Assembly: GCF_018139145.2 (NCBI RefSeq)
Contig: NC_059486.1
Coordinates: 558,001-622,000, forward strand
Direction: 5' to 3'
DNA from: Gymnogyps californianus
Lineage: Eukaryota > Chordata > Aves > Accipitriformes > Cathartidae
Length of the DNA stretch: 64,000 nt
Part shown: one piece after another, positions 10,441-24,100 of the stretch
Layout of the letters: each line of letters opens with the position of its first letter
Position numbering within the stretch: the first letter of the stretch is position 1
Notes under the pieces: generated by a model
What the model was told of the DNA's origin: nothing
Databases searched by the model: none
What the model saw: only the letters and a program-made list of their open reading frames with translations
Translations under genes and position numbers: made by a program

Positions 10441-13400
10441 AGTCTGAGGGAGGAACAGGGAGAACAAATGCAAGGGCTTATGCAGGACTCAGTGCAAATT
10501 TCAACATATCAGAGAACCTATCAGTGACTTTTCTGGGATGTGGACTGGACCCTTTCTGCCTAGACAAGATGGTGACAGCCAGTCTATAAACGTTACCAAC
10601 AGGTAGGGAGATGGAATAGGTCACGTTGTACTTTTCTGCAGGAAATTACATTTTGCAGTCTGTGCCATGTTACTTTGGTATTACCAACACATAAATCTGC
10701 AAGTGCACAGCTTATTGAGGCTCTCCGACAGCCAGGAGACGGGGAATTGTTACTATGACAGATGGACTGACAAGTATACTCCTATAGAAAAAACTTTGTT
10801 CAGCTTGGAGTTAAGGCTGTAAATATATAAACCTTACATAAAAGGAATGTGATTAGAACAGTGCGGATCAAGAGGATGAGGCATCCCATGGCAGGCAGTG
10901 CTGGGCGGAGGAGTGCGACGGGTGCTGGATGGAGGCAGGGCTTGAAACTGGGCTGTTTTCTCCCCCTCTGGTTCCTGTATGTCACATAGTGAGTATCGTC
11001 AGATTAGAAAAGGTGCTTAATCGTCCCATGATCTTCCAGACCTAACTGTGTAAGAACAGCAGCTGGGCTTTGCTTTCATTTGGCTAACTCATGGAGACCT
11101 GTGGAAAGCAGTCCCTATGCCCCAGGTGATAACTTCACCTTGGCCACCTGCGAGTGAGAGTGCGCAGAGGCCAGATATAAAGGTAACAAGGCAGGAAAGT
11201 GCCTCCAGAAGACTTTGAGGGTGATGCCCTCCACTTCAGGAAGTTCAAGGATTAATTCTCCATTTCATTGAGTTTTCAAACTTGTTTCATTACTAGCAAG
11301 GGGAAGTCAGCACGACTGAGCTCTGCTGAGTGCCGAATGCAGCCTGGGCCAAGCCCTGGGGTATGAGCCTGCAGAGCCTGCAGAAAGTAAGCAAAGCAAG
11401 AGGTCCATGGGGGTGTGCTGGGGTACAGAGCAAACGACCCGAGGAGAGATGCCAGCTGTGGTTCCCGTTCAGTCTCCCACAGCATGGCTACGCTCACCCT
11501 ATCCCAGCCATGGTGGTGTTGCCATTCTCAGAAAGGAGAGGATCCACCTCAAAAAAGAGCTGTCATCTTGGTGCTCAGGCCAGGCAGAAATTTCCTGTCA
11601 AAACAGCATTTCAACAGAAAATAAAGCTGGTAACTCCAGACACTGTCTGTGGAGGCATCTGCTGGGCTTGGAAACTTTGGACTTTCTGTGAGAGAAATGA
11701 AAATGTGGGCATTTTCAGCCAAAAGCCTAACAGGAATGTCACCTTCTCAGAGGCACAGCTCTGCAGGGAAGACATCCAGGTTTGTGCAGGGAGCAGGGCA
11801 AGGATGTGAGCTGTCGGGATCTCCTGACCTTTGCCAGTGCTTTTCTGCCTGGGGGTGTGTGGTAACTGCCTCCCGGGTGAGCCATCATTCCCCCGGCAGC
11901 TGCTTATCCAGGTCTGCCGAAACAGCCCCTGTCTCCTAGCACATCTTCAGAGATGTGGCTTCTTCCAAGGCCACTGCCAGCTCTCACTGCAATGGGATTC
12001 AAATTAAAGCACCGGGAGCATAAAGCAGAGGCTTGGTGAGATGGATGACCATATGGACCATGTGGCTGTGCCTGGATCTTCCAGGGCATCTTGTCATCCT
12101 CTCAGCTCTTCAGGGATAACTGCGTCCACCCTACTCCATTTGGAGAAAGCCCTTTCCCTGCAGACACAGGTGGTGGTGGCTGATGGGCGTTGCACAGGGG
12201 GCCAGTGAGCCAGACCGAGCACCCCAAGGGGATGGGGGTCCATGTCCTCCAGCACTTGTCCTGCCACCTCATGCAGAGCGGTAACTCTCTGCAGTTCAGC
12301 GAGTCTGGTCTCTTGCTAAACATCTTTGACATTTGATTTGAGGAATAAAGGTCAGGCTCCTCAGAAAATGGTAATGTGGGTTTAATGAACAAAACCTGTC
12401 AGAGTCTGCATTGCTGCAGTGTTTTCGGAGGGTAATGGAGTCCGGGGAGCTGTGCTGCCTGCTTTGGCAGCGATGCTCTCGGCTGCCTGTGCCCTGATCT
12501 TTGTCCATCCCCATGCAGTGAGCACCACCATGGCTGGTGGGGACGTGCCTGGGGTATGACAGAGAGACACGGGGCCTGACCCAGCTCCTGCAGGTCATGC
12601 TGATAGAGGGCAGCAGGCTCCCTCTGCATCTTCATTCCCCTCTTGAGGTCTCCTCCTCTTCCTGAGTGATCCAGGAGAGCAGAGAAACCTTCTTCTCCTG
12701 GAGCTCATCCTACAGCACTCATCAGCCTGCGGGCAGTGGAACAGCGAGGGCACAGGACAGCCCAACCCTGGTGTTACCCAATGCTTCATACCTCAAGCAC
12801 GGCCCAGTTTCTGTGGCAGCATCACTGGCTGCTCTTTTTTCTCGTCTCAGTGCTACCTCAGTCCTACTCCAGCTATTGTATCCAGATTTCTTGTATAATA
12901 TGGGGCAGTTTAGCTCTGAAACTTTTTTTCTTGGCACCATATGAAGTCAAAAAAGTCTTTCAAAGTAAAGAGGTAAGGCATATCTAAACAAAATATTCTA
13001 GCATTTCCAAAATGAGAAACCAAATTAAATTTGGCCACTTTTTGTCAAATGCAGCACAAATTCCAGGATTGTTCATGTCTTGTCTCTTTCCAGACTTTTT
13101 TTCCTGTTTTTTGGGAGTGTTTTTCCAGCTCTGCAGATCCCATTACCCCTGTGTACCCATCTCTTTCCCCCATTCCTGGGAGCTATTCTCCCTTGTCTCC
13201 CTCCCTAACAGACATAAGCCTTGCTTTTGTGTCCAATAGTGTGCATGCCACTGCAATTTCATGCTTTTACACTCACAATGTACACAGAGAATACAACTCT
13301 TTTCACATACAAAATTGCAAATACATGGCTAAACCATGACGAATTTCATATTTGCAATGAAATACTCTCATTTATAGATGTGCATGTTTTCTGGCCACAA

Positions 13401-16400
13401 AATGCTTAAACATTGAACATCTCTTGAAGCTAAACAATTTCTTTAAAGCTAATTTAGGAGCCATCAGCAACTCTCAGCTTTCCATAGCTGGAAATCACTG
13501 CTGATGTATCTTCCCTCCACTGCTTTGCTTTCTTAAATAAGGGTAAATGCTAGATATCATGTTTACCTCTGCAAGATAGCAGAGTCAGTCAGCTCCCTAC
13601 GGCCTAAGCATTAAGGTTTTCTTCCTCTTTACTTGTAGAATTACATTTAAAAATCTATTCTAAAAGTACACTGACACTCAAAGTCAAGTGCTTCAAATGT
13701 TGGAAGCATCAAAATTAAGGCTGTCCTCAGCTCCAGCCTTTTGAGCAGGATCATTACAATGCAGTCTTTAATTACATGATCATATACTAGTTTTTCCACA
13801 GAATCCCTAACTCATTCCATGCCTGGGTAGTCATTCAATATTTCTCTTAATCCTCCCCATTCAATGTGTGCCGCAGGCTTTATTTGCTGCACACCATCCA
13901 AACCCTCTGTTGACTACACAATTATTCATTTCCCCTTGGGTGTTTCTCTGGTGCTTTCATCAGGGTCTATGAATGCTTCTCAAGTGCTAAAGAATTTATT
14001 TCCACAAATCACCTATGTAATGACCTTGCACTTTCTCCCTTGAGAACTGAGACAGAAAGATGAGCACCAGTATGAGAGAGAGTCTGAGCTTGGATGCTTT
14101 CATATCATCCCACGCAGCAGGCCCTGGTGCTTGATTTTCTGTGGACTTAGCATTTCTTTACATTTCATCTGTTCAAAGCATAGCTCCTGTTGGCTTCCGT
14201 TTCGAGTGCTCAGCACTTCTGCAAACCTGACCCTAAGGATCTCCCACTAGGGACCCTGGGAATGAGAAAGGCATAATTAAGCTCAGCTCTAAATTCTGGA
14301 GGAAATGCAAGGGTGGGAAGGAACCCCTATGAGAGTGCACTTTCTTCTCATGCAATCCCTCACTTTGTTCAGTAAAGCTTTCCTGGTCTTCCCAGGGAAT
14401 GAGGGATACTGCTTTTTTACACAGTCCCTAGAGCGAGCCCAACCCATGCATTGCATAGAGCCTGAATGAGAACAGAACACGACTGTGTAATTAAAACCAG
14501 TAAAAAAGTCACAGCCTTTCTTGCTCCATCCCTCACCATCCCCCTCTCATCCCCTCTCCACCTTTAGATACTTCCTAATCCCCCCTGAGAATGTCTTTGT
14601 CCTCGTGTGCCGGTTCTTGTGCACCTCTTCCAGCAGACCTCTCAATTCAAAGCAGTCCACTCTTCCTCACTCCCAGGAGCACTCTTCTGGCCTGGAGAGT
14701 CTCCTCCAACCATGGCTCTTAGGCTGGAGCAGGCGTGTGGCATCATGGACAATTTTCATCCTTATGCATGGAGATAAGGAAAACCATCCTAAGCCAGAGA
14801 TGTGGGAACTGGTTTCACATTGCTCCTCTTCTGCCCCTTCCTCTGGGAACAGGGGGTCCAGCCTGAGACCAGAGGTCCCATGTCACACCAGAAACTTAGA
14901 GGACAGCAGCAGCATCTGTCCCCAGTCAGCGTATACCTTGAATGCCCCAGCCACTTGCCGCTGACCAAGCAGAGGCTGAGTTCATGCGGAGGCAGGGGGG
15001 TCTGGGGCCATGGTGCTGCAGAGAGCAGACGGATCAGGAATGAGCTCAAGACCACAAGACAAAAGCAGAAAGATGGTCCCAGGGTCCATGGGATGGTGTG
15101 CAGGGGCACAGTCCTAGCTGTCCTTGTGACACCTGTGATCCCAAATTTGCCATCGTGGAGGCAACTTGATCCCATCCCCATGTTGTGGGGAAGCCCTCCC
15201 AGCTCTGCCCTAGCTCCTGCTTTTCCCGGGATCATCCACTGTGCTCTTTCTACACTTGGGGGTATCCAGCCTTGGTCAGATGTGGGTGCAGGTGCTGGAG
15301 GTGCCTGCAGGAGCTGAGTTAGCAACCTGGCTGTCCAGCAGCCGGGCTCCAGCTATGAGTGAGAGCTAAAGCAATGGCTTAAAACACTAAGATTTAACCC
15401 AAGTTGCTCCACTTCCATCTCACGATGGAGCTTAGCATGGTGCATTTCCCATTTTTATTTCCCAGCCACTAACAGCACTTGGCATCTGTGGCAGTTTGTA
15501 ATGCCAAGACTCAAGACTCAGGGTTTTAGGAAGAAACCAGAAGGGTATTTGAGAGCTGGTTACCCCTCTGCGCTGACAACCTGCTCTGTGCCCACAGATG
15601 GGTGCTCTGTGGGGCTGGGGATGTGCTCTGGGAGCCCAACACCGATCCCACATGTAACAGCGGCAGCCCTCCCACCCTGCACTTTGCACAGATCCTGCTC
15701 TTCCCCAGTTGATGGGATCCCTGGAGACGGACGAGCAGCCATCTGTCCCTTTCCTTGTCGTCCAAGCAGCCTGCAACTCTACTTCTCTGTTTGTTTAGAA
15801 AAGGTTTCATGTTCACCTTCCCAAACTCCCAGACAACTGCTCTGACATATTTTCCCTGTCAATGCAAAGACAACACAGTCTGGTAAAACAGCTGCCTGAG
15901 CCTCCCAGGTTACTACATTCTTAGTATTAAAAAGCCGTTTTCCAAGGGACTGGTGGGGCAGTCGCAAGTCCCACACAGTCCAGACCGGTACTCCAGCTTG
16001 CCCCTGGAGAGGCACAACATGTTCCCACTTCCAGACCTCCTTTTCTTGAGATACTTCTCTCCAGACAACATGGATCAGCAGCTCATACCACACTGACCCA
16101 TCTGCTTTTCAAAGTGGGTAACCATGCAATGTTGCTCTGTACTCACACTAATACTCACCTTTGCTGGCTTTTTTGGGCACACCACCAAGTTAATGAAGTG
16201 ATACAGCTTCTGGTACCAAGCTGGCCCAGAGGACCAGCAGGAACTGAGAGCCATGTGCAACAGGCAGTGCAGGGGGCTTTGCAGCAACTCACAGAGGAAA
16301 ACGCAGTTCCTGTGGCAACAGAGTTTGTGGTTGTACTGCAAGAGAGGGCAGTTTGCTGGCCACAGCTCCCCTGCTGCTGTGTCTGCCCTTTCCATACTTC

Positions 16401-16450
16401 CAGTATTCTGGTCAGGAGTCTTTCAACTGAAGTCTTGTGGTGGAAATCAT
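10441..16450. other. Unique non-coding DNA with a GC-rich part near 14.8-15.3 kb
   Basis: The segment 12.95-14.28 kb is AT-rich and featureless. At 14.79-15.33 kb frames of 171 and 178 codons lie on opposite strands across the same bases, which points to chance openness. No transposon was recognised between the CR1 at 10.44 kb and the 38-bp duplication at 16.45 kb. Confidence 0.5.
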
Positions 16451-16526
16451 GTCCAGAGGCTTCCAGTAAGAGCCATCTTCTTCTCCATGTCCAGGGACTT
16501 CCAGTAAAAGCCAGGCTTCTCTTCAG
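16451..16526. repeat. 38-bp imperfect tandem duplication
   Basis: Two consecutive units begin at 16451 (GTCCAGAGGCTTCCAGTAAG) and 16489 (GTCCAGGGACTTCCAGTAAA), giving a 38-bp period. The first 25 bases of each unit align with few differences and then diverge. The pair falls in a stretch open on the plus strand (16114-16809), which I consider a chance frame. It looks like a small local duplication. Confidence 0.8.
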
Positions 16527-17428
16527 AGTCCGTGTATCTCAGGGTAAAGCTCTTCCAAGACCCCTGAAGCAGGACCTTTGGGTTCTCAGATCTTGCATGA
16601 TTCTGCATTTCAGCTCACGCTGTTCAGCAAACTCATCTCACCGGGACAGCCAGATTGCTCTGTGCTGCTCAGCACACCTTGCTGCTTGTGATGGCTCTGC
16701 TGTCCACCTTCACTCCTTCCAGACCTCTGGTAATGCTGCCAAACAGGATGGCCAAACAGACCCCAGGGAGCCCTACTCATCCACCCTGGATGATGGTTTC
16801 TCATGGTAGCTCTATATTGAATGCTGCCTCATTGCAGAGTGGGGCATGTTTGCTGGCAACGGGGCCAGCTGGAGCCTCTGCAGGTCCACAGGTACTCTGT
16901 GAAAGATGGGGGGCTTGCAGAGGTGGATATGGACAGGAATAGCCCCAGAGGCTGCTCAGTGGTGTTGAAGGCAGTCAACTGGACAAGTCCAAAAAGACCA
17001 GAGAGGAGAGACACTGTGGCCTGCTGGCCTGAAGTATCAAATTTGTGGGAGCTCTTCTTATAAGGAACCCTAGGACAGGTGCTGTAGGGTGCCCAAGGGC
17101 CCCAAGGTGCATGTCAAGCTCTTCATCCACAGTGAGCTCAGCCAAGGCTGAAAATGGTCCTGCCTGCACATCCTGCATGGCTTCTCGGCTTTCACGGATT
17201 TGGCAGGTGCTGGTTGCTATTCACCTCCCCAAAGCCGTGCAGATCATGTCTGTACATTGCCATTTCTGTGGCCAGACCTCAGCCCGGGTATGCTGGTGTC
17301 TGGCTTTGCTTATGAGAGTGGTACTTCAAAGGGCTTGGTGGTGGCCAGGGAGGCTGGCTGTCCTCGAGAAGCTTTCCCCAGACTGTTCAGGCTCTGACTC
17401 TTCCCACCTGCATCTCCACAGGCAAAGA
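16527..17428. other. Non-coding DNA
   Basis: Nothing recognisable. Plus-strand frames of 95-134 codons overlap minus-strand frames of 60-70 codons and carry no domain. Confidence 0.5.
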
Positions 17429-17446
17429 GTGTGTGTGTGTGCGTGC
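17429..17446 (+). repeat. (GT)6 microsatellite with GCGTGC extension
   Basis: Twelve bases of GT alternation followed by GCGTGC, a short alternating purine-pyrimidine tract. It forms the 3' end of the GC-rich stretch that precedes the protein-like relic at 17.73 kb. Confidence 0.8.
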
Positions 17447-17728
17447 TAAATTCAGGCATCCAGTTAGGATTGGAAGGATTAAAGTGCCTGGAGAAAATTA
17501 ACTTGTTTGCTCATTCAGGAGGGAGCTGGGGTGCTTGTACCGAGACACTAGCACACTGCACTACAGAAAGCTAAAACTGTAACTGAGAAGAAAACAGTAT
17601 TTTACAGAGTGTCATAGGGGAGTAATGTCTGAAGCTCGCTGTGCAGACTCGTAGCTTGTACCGAACCTTCAAACAAACCATTTGCCGAAATACAAAGAAT
17701 CCCTTTTCCCCGCCTGTGAAGTATTGCA

Positions 17729-18190
17729 ATGCTTTACACTGTCAAAGATGACTTGAACCAAAATGAAGCAGTTGAATTAGAAAATTACTATGATTTTGGA
17801 GAGAGTTTAAATGATTCATTAAAGGATTTGTTATTGCAGGGTACACAGAGCAAAGCCAAACAAGAGTTATTGACTGAGGTGGGCCGACTTCTGAGCACGC
17901 ACATGAAATTGCTGCATCTGTGACATGCCGCTACAGGTGCTGGAGAGCTAAAACCACATTATGTGGTCTGCGCAGCAAATTAAATGAATGGTCAAGCAAA
18001 AAGGCACAGCATGGGAAACACTCAAAGACTCTGTGTTTCATATATGCAATAGCCCCATGCTGCAAATGGTTCTCAGTTCAGGAACAAATCCTACAGCTAG
18101 GGCAACAAATTGGGGTACATGTAGAGCTAATGTGCTCATCAGAGTAAAAGCAAAAGTTACTTCACAACTGCAGATAAAAAGATGAAGCCT
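17729..18190 (+). pseudogene. Unidentified protein-like relic
   Basis: An AT-rich open frame of 64 codons starts at 17729 and is rich in Asp, Glu, Lys, Asn and Leu (for example YYDFGESLNDSLKDLLLQGT). This is unlike the cysteine-, serine- and proline-rich chance frames elsewhere in the window. After its stop at 17921 other frames continue with protein-like composition, one with LNEWSSKKAQHGKHSK and one with NWGTCRANVLIRVKAKVTSQ. Together they could be the remains of a processed pseudogene or of an endogenous retroviral gag-like region broken by frameshifts. I recognise no domain. I see no flanking long terminal repeats, primer-binding site or poly-A tail, so this is only a lead. Confidence 0.2.
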
Positions 18191-21100
18191 ACTGAGAATG
18201 CAGTAGCACCTATGAAACTGTTTAATTAGGTTAAAGGAAACAAAGGGTGAGTTTTGTGTTTCTTCACAAGTACTAAGTGAAAGATTTCGTACACGGCATG
18301 CAGGGTCTCTCATTTCGCAGCAGGATTTCCAGAAACTACTCAGAGAGCTGAAACACTAGCAAGTCTTGACTGTAAAATAAACATGTACGAAAGATATCCC
18401 TGCTCTCCTGTGCTTTAAAGTGACAGTAACATAGGTGCTCTGTCAAGGAATTTCTGGTCTGTTGACACTCAGATAGAGGGTCTGTGTTTATTGTGCAGGA
18501 CGGATGAGACACCATTTGCATTTTAGCAAATGGAGGACTCTGGCCCTGCAATGGGTCAGGCTCTTGAGGTGGGATGCTAGCAGTGGGATGAAGTTCCCAT
18601 ATGAAACCCTAAATGTAGGTGTCTCTTTGTCAGGGTCTTCATGTGCAGTAGCTGCCCGAGGCCCCATCGCATCCCCTGGAGATGTGAGTCTCCCTTTGGT
18701 GTCAGCTGTGAATCTGGGGCATCTGCATGGCACCTGCACATGCAGTCTGCAGGCCTGTGGGAGACCCAGATCCTTCTGGGGACACAGTTGAAAGCCCAGT
18801 GGGACCCCCAGAGCACTTGACATGATGCTGGACACCTGTCTGTGAACACCAGCCCTCCAGTGATGGTAATGGAAGCTCAGCTAGCCAGCATGCATGGAGG
18901 CAACAAGGTCTCAGTGCTCAAATCTCAAGTGAGTCTTGCCTGGATGTCTTTCAGGAAGGAACCCGAGCCTTCCACACATAAACAAAGCATTGGGTGGGAT
19001 TAGTTGTTCAAATGTAGCTCTGTCCATCTAGACATCTCCACCTGAGCAGGCTGTCCAGGTGCCCTGGAAGCCAAAGCAGGGAGGTGGGCCTGCTGGAGCA
19101 CACTCAGCTTGTTCTGGAAGCACCGATTTGCACGGGAGCCTGAGAGGCTAGCTTAGCTTCAGGCTTCGACAAACAGATGTGTGAAGTGAAGTGAGAATAA
19201 TCTCATCTTTTGTGCTTGGAAGAGGAATGGTTCCTTCATTTTGCGCAGTTTATTCAGGATGTGCTGTATTGCACGGCAGAGGCAGGGCTGGGATCTTGCA
19301 GGACTGCAACTATTTTCAGGGCCAGCTACAGGGTACAGGGAGAAGAAACACAGCTTTCCCAATCTGTAATGATTTCCAAGGTAGAATTAAACAATAATAA
19401 CAGATAATTGGCCAGGCTGCTTGCCTAGAAGAGAAGACGTATTGACTTTGCGAGCTGACAGAATGCCTTTGTAAAGCTGGAATTAGTTAAATGCTGCTAA
19501 TAGATGGAGAATGGAGACAGACACAGAAGTGGCTTCAGAATTAGTATGCCATGCTCACTAAAGTATCACAGGCTGGTGTTTGAAAGAGCATCCTCCTGAG
19601 GCACCAGGCATGGGTCATGGGCCAGGTATAGTATCCCAGCCATTGGTGTTACTTGGAGGATAGTGTGATCAGGGAGTCGAAGATGGATACTGACCAAGGC
19701 TGCATCTGCCCTTGAGCTGGGGTGGCAGCACTGCAGCCACACAAGGCTGCTCTCAAAGCACTCAGCAAAATGATGTTCAGCATTGCTAGTGCCTGCTCAC
19801 CACTCACCATCTAGGATGTCAGTGGAGGATTGCTCCCCAAAACCCTGGTATCCTGAAATGCTTTAAACCAACCTGATAGCCACTAAATCTAACACTCTGT
19901 TTCTGAAGATACAAATCTGGGAACCATATGGAGAGCATCGATACATGTATGGTGCTGGACATCAGTACAGAGTAGCAGTGCCCCTTTAATAACCTGGGAC
20001 AAGGATGCATTGCTGCTGCTTGAACTGCTGGACTAGTATTCCCAGTCATGCCCTTCCTCCCTAAGTTGGACAGTCAAGGTGGAAGGATGGGATTTATAGC
20101 CAGGCTGCAGCAAGAAGCTGGTCAAAATGGGTATGGGGAGCTTGGACAACTGTGCTGGTGACGTGAGGGGAAGGAGGAACCTGCCTCACCCCATGCTCAG
20201 AGCAACCCTCTCCACTGCTGCAGGCATTGTGAAGGCACATCTGAGAACAATTGTAATGAAAATATGGGATATAATTTTCAAAAGTCCTTGTCTTGCTCGT
20301 GAATTGGGAGGGAGATGTGCATAACCTTCGCCTGTCTGTAGTTTTCATTAGTGGGTTGCACGGTGCCTCACGTCTTGTATAGGTGAACAGCATCTCTAAG
20401 CAGGCTCCGTGTCCCTCTCCTGCTGGTGTCCTTCACGTGTGTGAGGTTTTAGGTCAGGACAAAGGGAGGCTGGGGAGGTGAGAGGCTGCAGCCCCTGTTC
20501 TGCTAAGGGGGACCTCAAACCCTAGAGCTAGACACCAATCCTTACCTCAGGATGAGAAAATGGAGCAAAAATTGGCTTTTCAAGCTTTCCATCTTTCCCC
20601 CAAATTGCCAGGATCTTGTTTTGGAAATGGCCAGCTGCAGCTGTCAGATGTCTGCTGCAGGCAGGGAGTGTTAAATGAAGCATGGAAACCATTTCCACAA
20701 GTGTGGGAAGTTATTCAGATTTAACTATTTGCTGCAGAGAGTCCTCAGTACCCATGAGGACATCACTGGACCATGAGCCATTCGCATACACCACGCAGAG
20801 TGAATCTTTCCCAGGTAGCTTCCTAGGAAGAGGTCATGAGCTTCTCCTTCACATATGTCCCCATGCATACCTTGGCACAGACTTGCACTTTCTTGTGGAT
20901 TGGTTGAGTGTTCTCATGCTACCTGTCTTCTTTAGAGTGATGAACTCTTTCTGCAAGTGGGCTTGCAGATTTGGTGCCAAGGCGTTCAAATCTTATGTAT
21001 GCTGCTGTGGTGTGGGGAAGTTGTTCCCTGCTTTAGTGGAGCTGCACCTCTGGCTACATTCGAAGGTTACTGAGTTTGTGAATAACTGTGTTCTGTGGTT

Positions 21101-24100
21101 ACATCGCCTTGGTTTTATGTTCTGTGGCTGTTTTTTCTCTTTTTAAACATTGCATAACTGAAAGGCTGACGATTCCAGAGCAGTGCTGGTGGGTGAAAGA
21201 GACAGCAGGAATTTAGCAAGGCAATGAGGTGGCATCAGCAGGTGAAATCCGCACGCTGCAGACCTCCTCGGTGCTGCACGCTCCCACTTAAAGCACAGCA
21301 ACAAGGTGACACACGTGCCCACTATCATAGCCCACTCGCTATCCTGGCTGTGCTCATCTGAGCACCACTCACTTACCCATGCTTGCCACCAGAGACGGAC
21401 CCTGCCTGAGGATAGTCGCCAGCGCACTCAGATGGGGTGCCCTGAAATAACCAGCTTTCAAAGATCTCAGAAACATGACAACAAACTGAAATGCACGGCT
21501 GGGAGGCCCTTGTGTAGCGATCTTTCATTTGCAGTGTAGGCCCCCTGCCCACCCCTGCATTTCTCATGGGGGGAATGAAATCAAAGCCAGACCGTGAACA
21601 GCAGAAGAGGAGGGCTCGGTGAATCAGTGCAGCTCCGTGGGTGTTTGCTGGGCCCCCATGCATATGGCAGCAGGTTTGAGTCCCACCCCATGCTGTGGGC
21701 CCATGGCCAACGCAGAGGCTGAGTTGAGGTTGCTCTCCCATATGTTGTGTTTTAATCTAGGGTCTTGCAGTTCATCCCTGAGAGGTGTCTAAACTGTGGC
21801 TTCATGCTGCTCTGTAACTCTGGGGCCACTGAGCGTCAGAGATGCTGCAAACTCCTCTCAAGGACTTTGCTGTTGGTCCAGGCCACCGACAGGGAGCACT
21901 GCGAGGCCGGGGTTGGCTCAGAGACCTTGGGAGTGTGTGCATTGCAGACAATGACTTTGAGAGCACTTAGAGAAGTGAGTGGGATTTAGGAATAAATCAA
22001 TTACTGGATTAAAATAATCAAGGAAACCGGCTGAAATGAGCTTTAGAAAACTGAAGTGTTGGTAAATTCACTGCAGAGAGCTGCGAGCCAGCGATGCATC
22101 CTTCCCTGCTTTGCCTCTAGCCGCAAAGTACAGGATGGGCAGAGATTTTGCTGTCCACGCTGCTTTGCTGTCCTGCTGGCCACCTAGCTACTGCAGGGCT
22201 TGAAGAGTTCACCTCCTCTCTTGCCACAGTGGACAGGCTGAGTCCACAGTAAGCCAGAAGAACATGAGCTTAAAATGGTCTTAAAAAGTGCCTGGATCTC
22301 CAACAGCTCTATCAGAGTGGGTTTTAGTTACATTGAGCAAAGTGCTATGGAGTGAAGCCGATCACAGAGCTTAACTCCTGCAGTGTTTGGTATCTCCTCA
22401 AAGCTTCCCTGAATCCCAGCTGCAGCCCAGGCTGCCTGGGGTGCACTTTGCAGGTTGTCCTGCTTTGGGTTGCAAAGAACAACCGGCACAGGCATCCACA
22501 GAGACCTGTGGCCGTGCGCCAGCTGCTGTCATAAGTCACCCTGCCCATATATCCCAAGCTGCCCCTCAGATAGCTGTGAGTTCACCTGCTCAAGGGAAAG
22601 TGGGGGATCAGAGGGGTGCAGGTATGCCCCTGAACAGCCATGTCCCAGCTGAGACCTTTTGGGAATGTATCCTGTCCTCAGTGCCAAGCCCCAGAAGAGC
22701 TTATTTAGACTGGGACAGGAGAGCTGAGGGGTATCTCAGTAGACATACACTATGTCCTGAGTATTTGTACAGGGTTTGTCCCATCCCAGGAGGCAAGGCT
22801 GCTCCCTGGGACCTCCATACCACACCATGGGGACAGCCCTGTCGCTGAGGGGACTCACCAGCAGGACAGTGCCAAGGAGGCTAGGCTGGATGTGAGAAAT
22901 GTCCCTGGACAAATAGCTGAAATGGCTGAGAGAGGGCAAAGGGAGGAGAAGGTCCCAGTGTCGAGCCTAGAGAGGACCATGAGGAGCTGCCAGCAGCACA
23001 GGGGAAGGATCAATGAGGAGAGAAGGGGAGGGAAGGGAAGAGGAGCTGGGTCACTGCAGTGGCTGATGAGGGACAGGGAGCGAGTCAGGAGGAGACCACA
23101 CGTGATGCTGGAGTGGTAGGGATGAGAAGGGGGTGGTGGGGAGATGAGTCAAAAGATGTGGGAGGTGGTAGGGCTGAGACAAGTCGGTTTGTGACCCATC
23201 TGGCTGGTAGAAAGGGGCATAGATTGATTTCTAGAGGTTCTCACCGAAAGCTTAAATAGCACGGACTGAAACCCCCCCTTCGAAAGCCAGGAACTAGATT
23301 TTCCTATCCGAGCTCTTGAGAGTGAAGCAAACCCTTCTGTGATGGATGGCGTCTGTTTTGTCTGCCTGTTTGCAGTGTTCTACACCTGTATGTCATATTC
23401 CTTTCCAAACTGGGGGCTGGGGTACCAACAAGAAAGGACTTTTTGACTGTGCCAGCTGCTGCGTGCAGGCAAGGGTGGAGCCTCTGAGGAGCAGAGCTTG
23501 GGAGACATGGGGCAGAGCTGAAGCAGAGAGAGGGGAGCAAAAGCAAGGTTAGCAAAGAGCTTGCAGCTCCACAAAGCCTAGGTGGCTGCTGGGAACAGCA
23601 GCGAAAAGAAACGAGGGACTGTGTGGCATTGGCTGCCCTGCAGAGGAGCACCATGCTGGGCTGAGAACAGCTTGGTGGAGGGTGGAGGAACGACCTGCAA
23701 GCACGGGGAAGTCTCACTTCTACAGACTCATGCTGAGTTTTCTTGGTTTGCAAACACTTCCTATTATTTCCTGATGCAGGTTAGTGGTGCAGGAATCCTC
23801 TCCTCTGCTCCATACCACTGTTTTCTGCCATCAGCATGGGCCGGTGGGCACTGCTGTGGATCACCAGCTCTTTAATCCTCCTTAGGGCCAGTCTGCATTT
23901 GGGAGCACAGACGGATCTTACCCGGTAGAAGTGCAGGGAGCAGGATTATTGGGTGTCTGCCAGTGTAGCGGTGTGGCGTGACGGGGTACCCGGGGCCCTG
24001 CGGGGAGCAGACTGCTGGGATGCAGTGGGCATCCTGCAGAAGTTGTGACAATTGTCAAGTATCCCCATGAATGCTCACATTCATTTTAATGGCTTTCTTA

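Noticed and set aside
14789..15325. 178-codon minus and 171-codon plus frames over the same bases
   Set aside because: Mutually overlapping long frames on opposite strands in GC-rich DNA are expected by chance and neither resembles a known protein.
16114..16809. 231-codon plus-strand open frame, the longest in the window
   Set aside because: It contains the 38-bp tandem duplication (not a multiple of three), overlaps minus frames and shows no recognisable domain or splice context. It is most simply a chance frame.
20682..21146. 154-codon plus frame with Cys- and Phe-rich C-terminus
   Set aside because: Looks superficially like a membrane protein, but no family resemblance or conserved motif was found, and T-rich DNA alone produces such frames.
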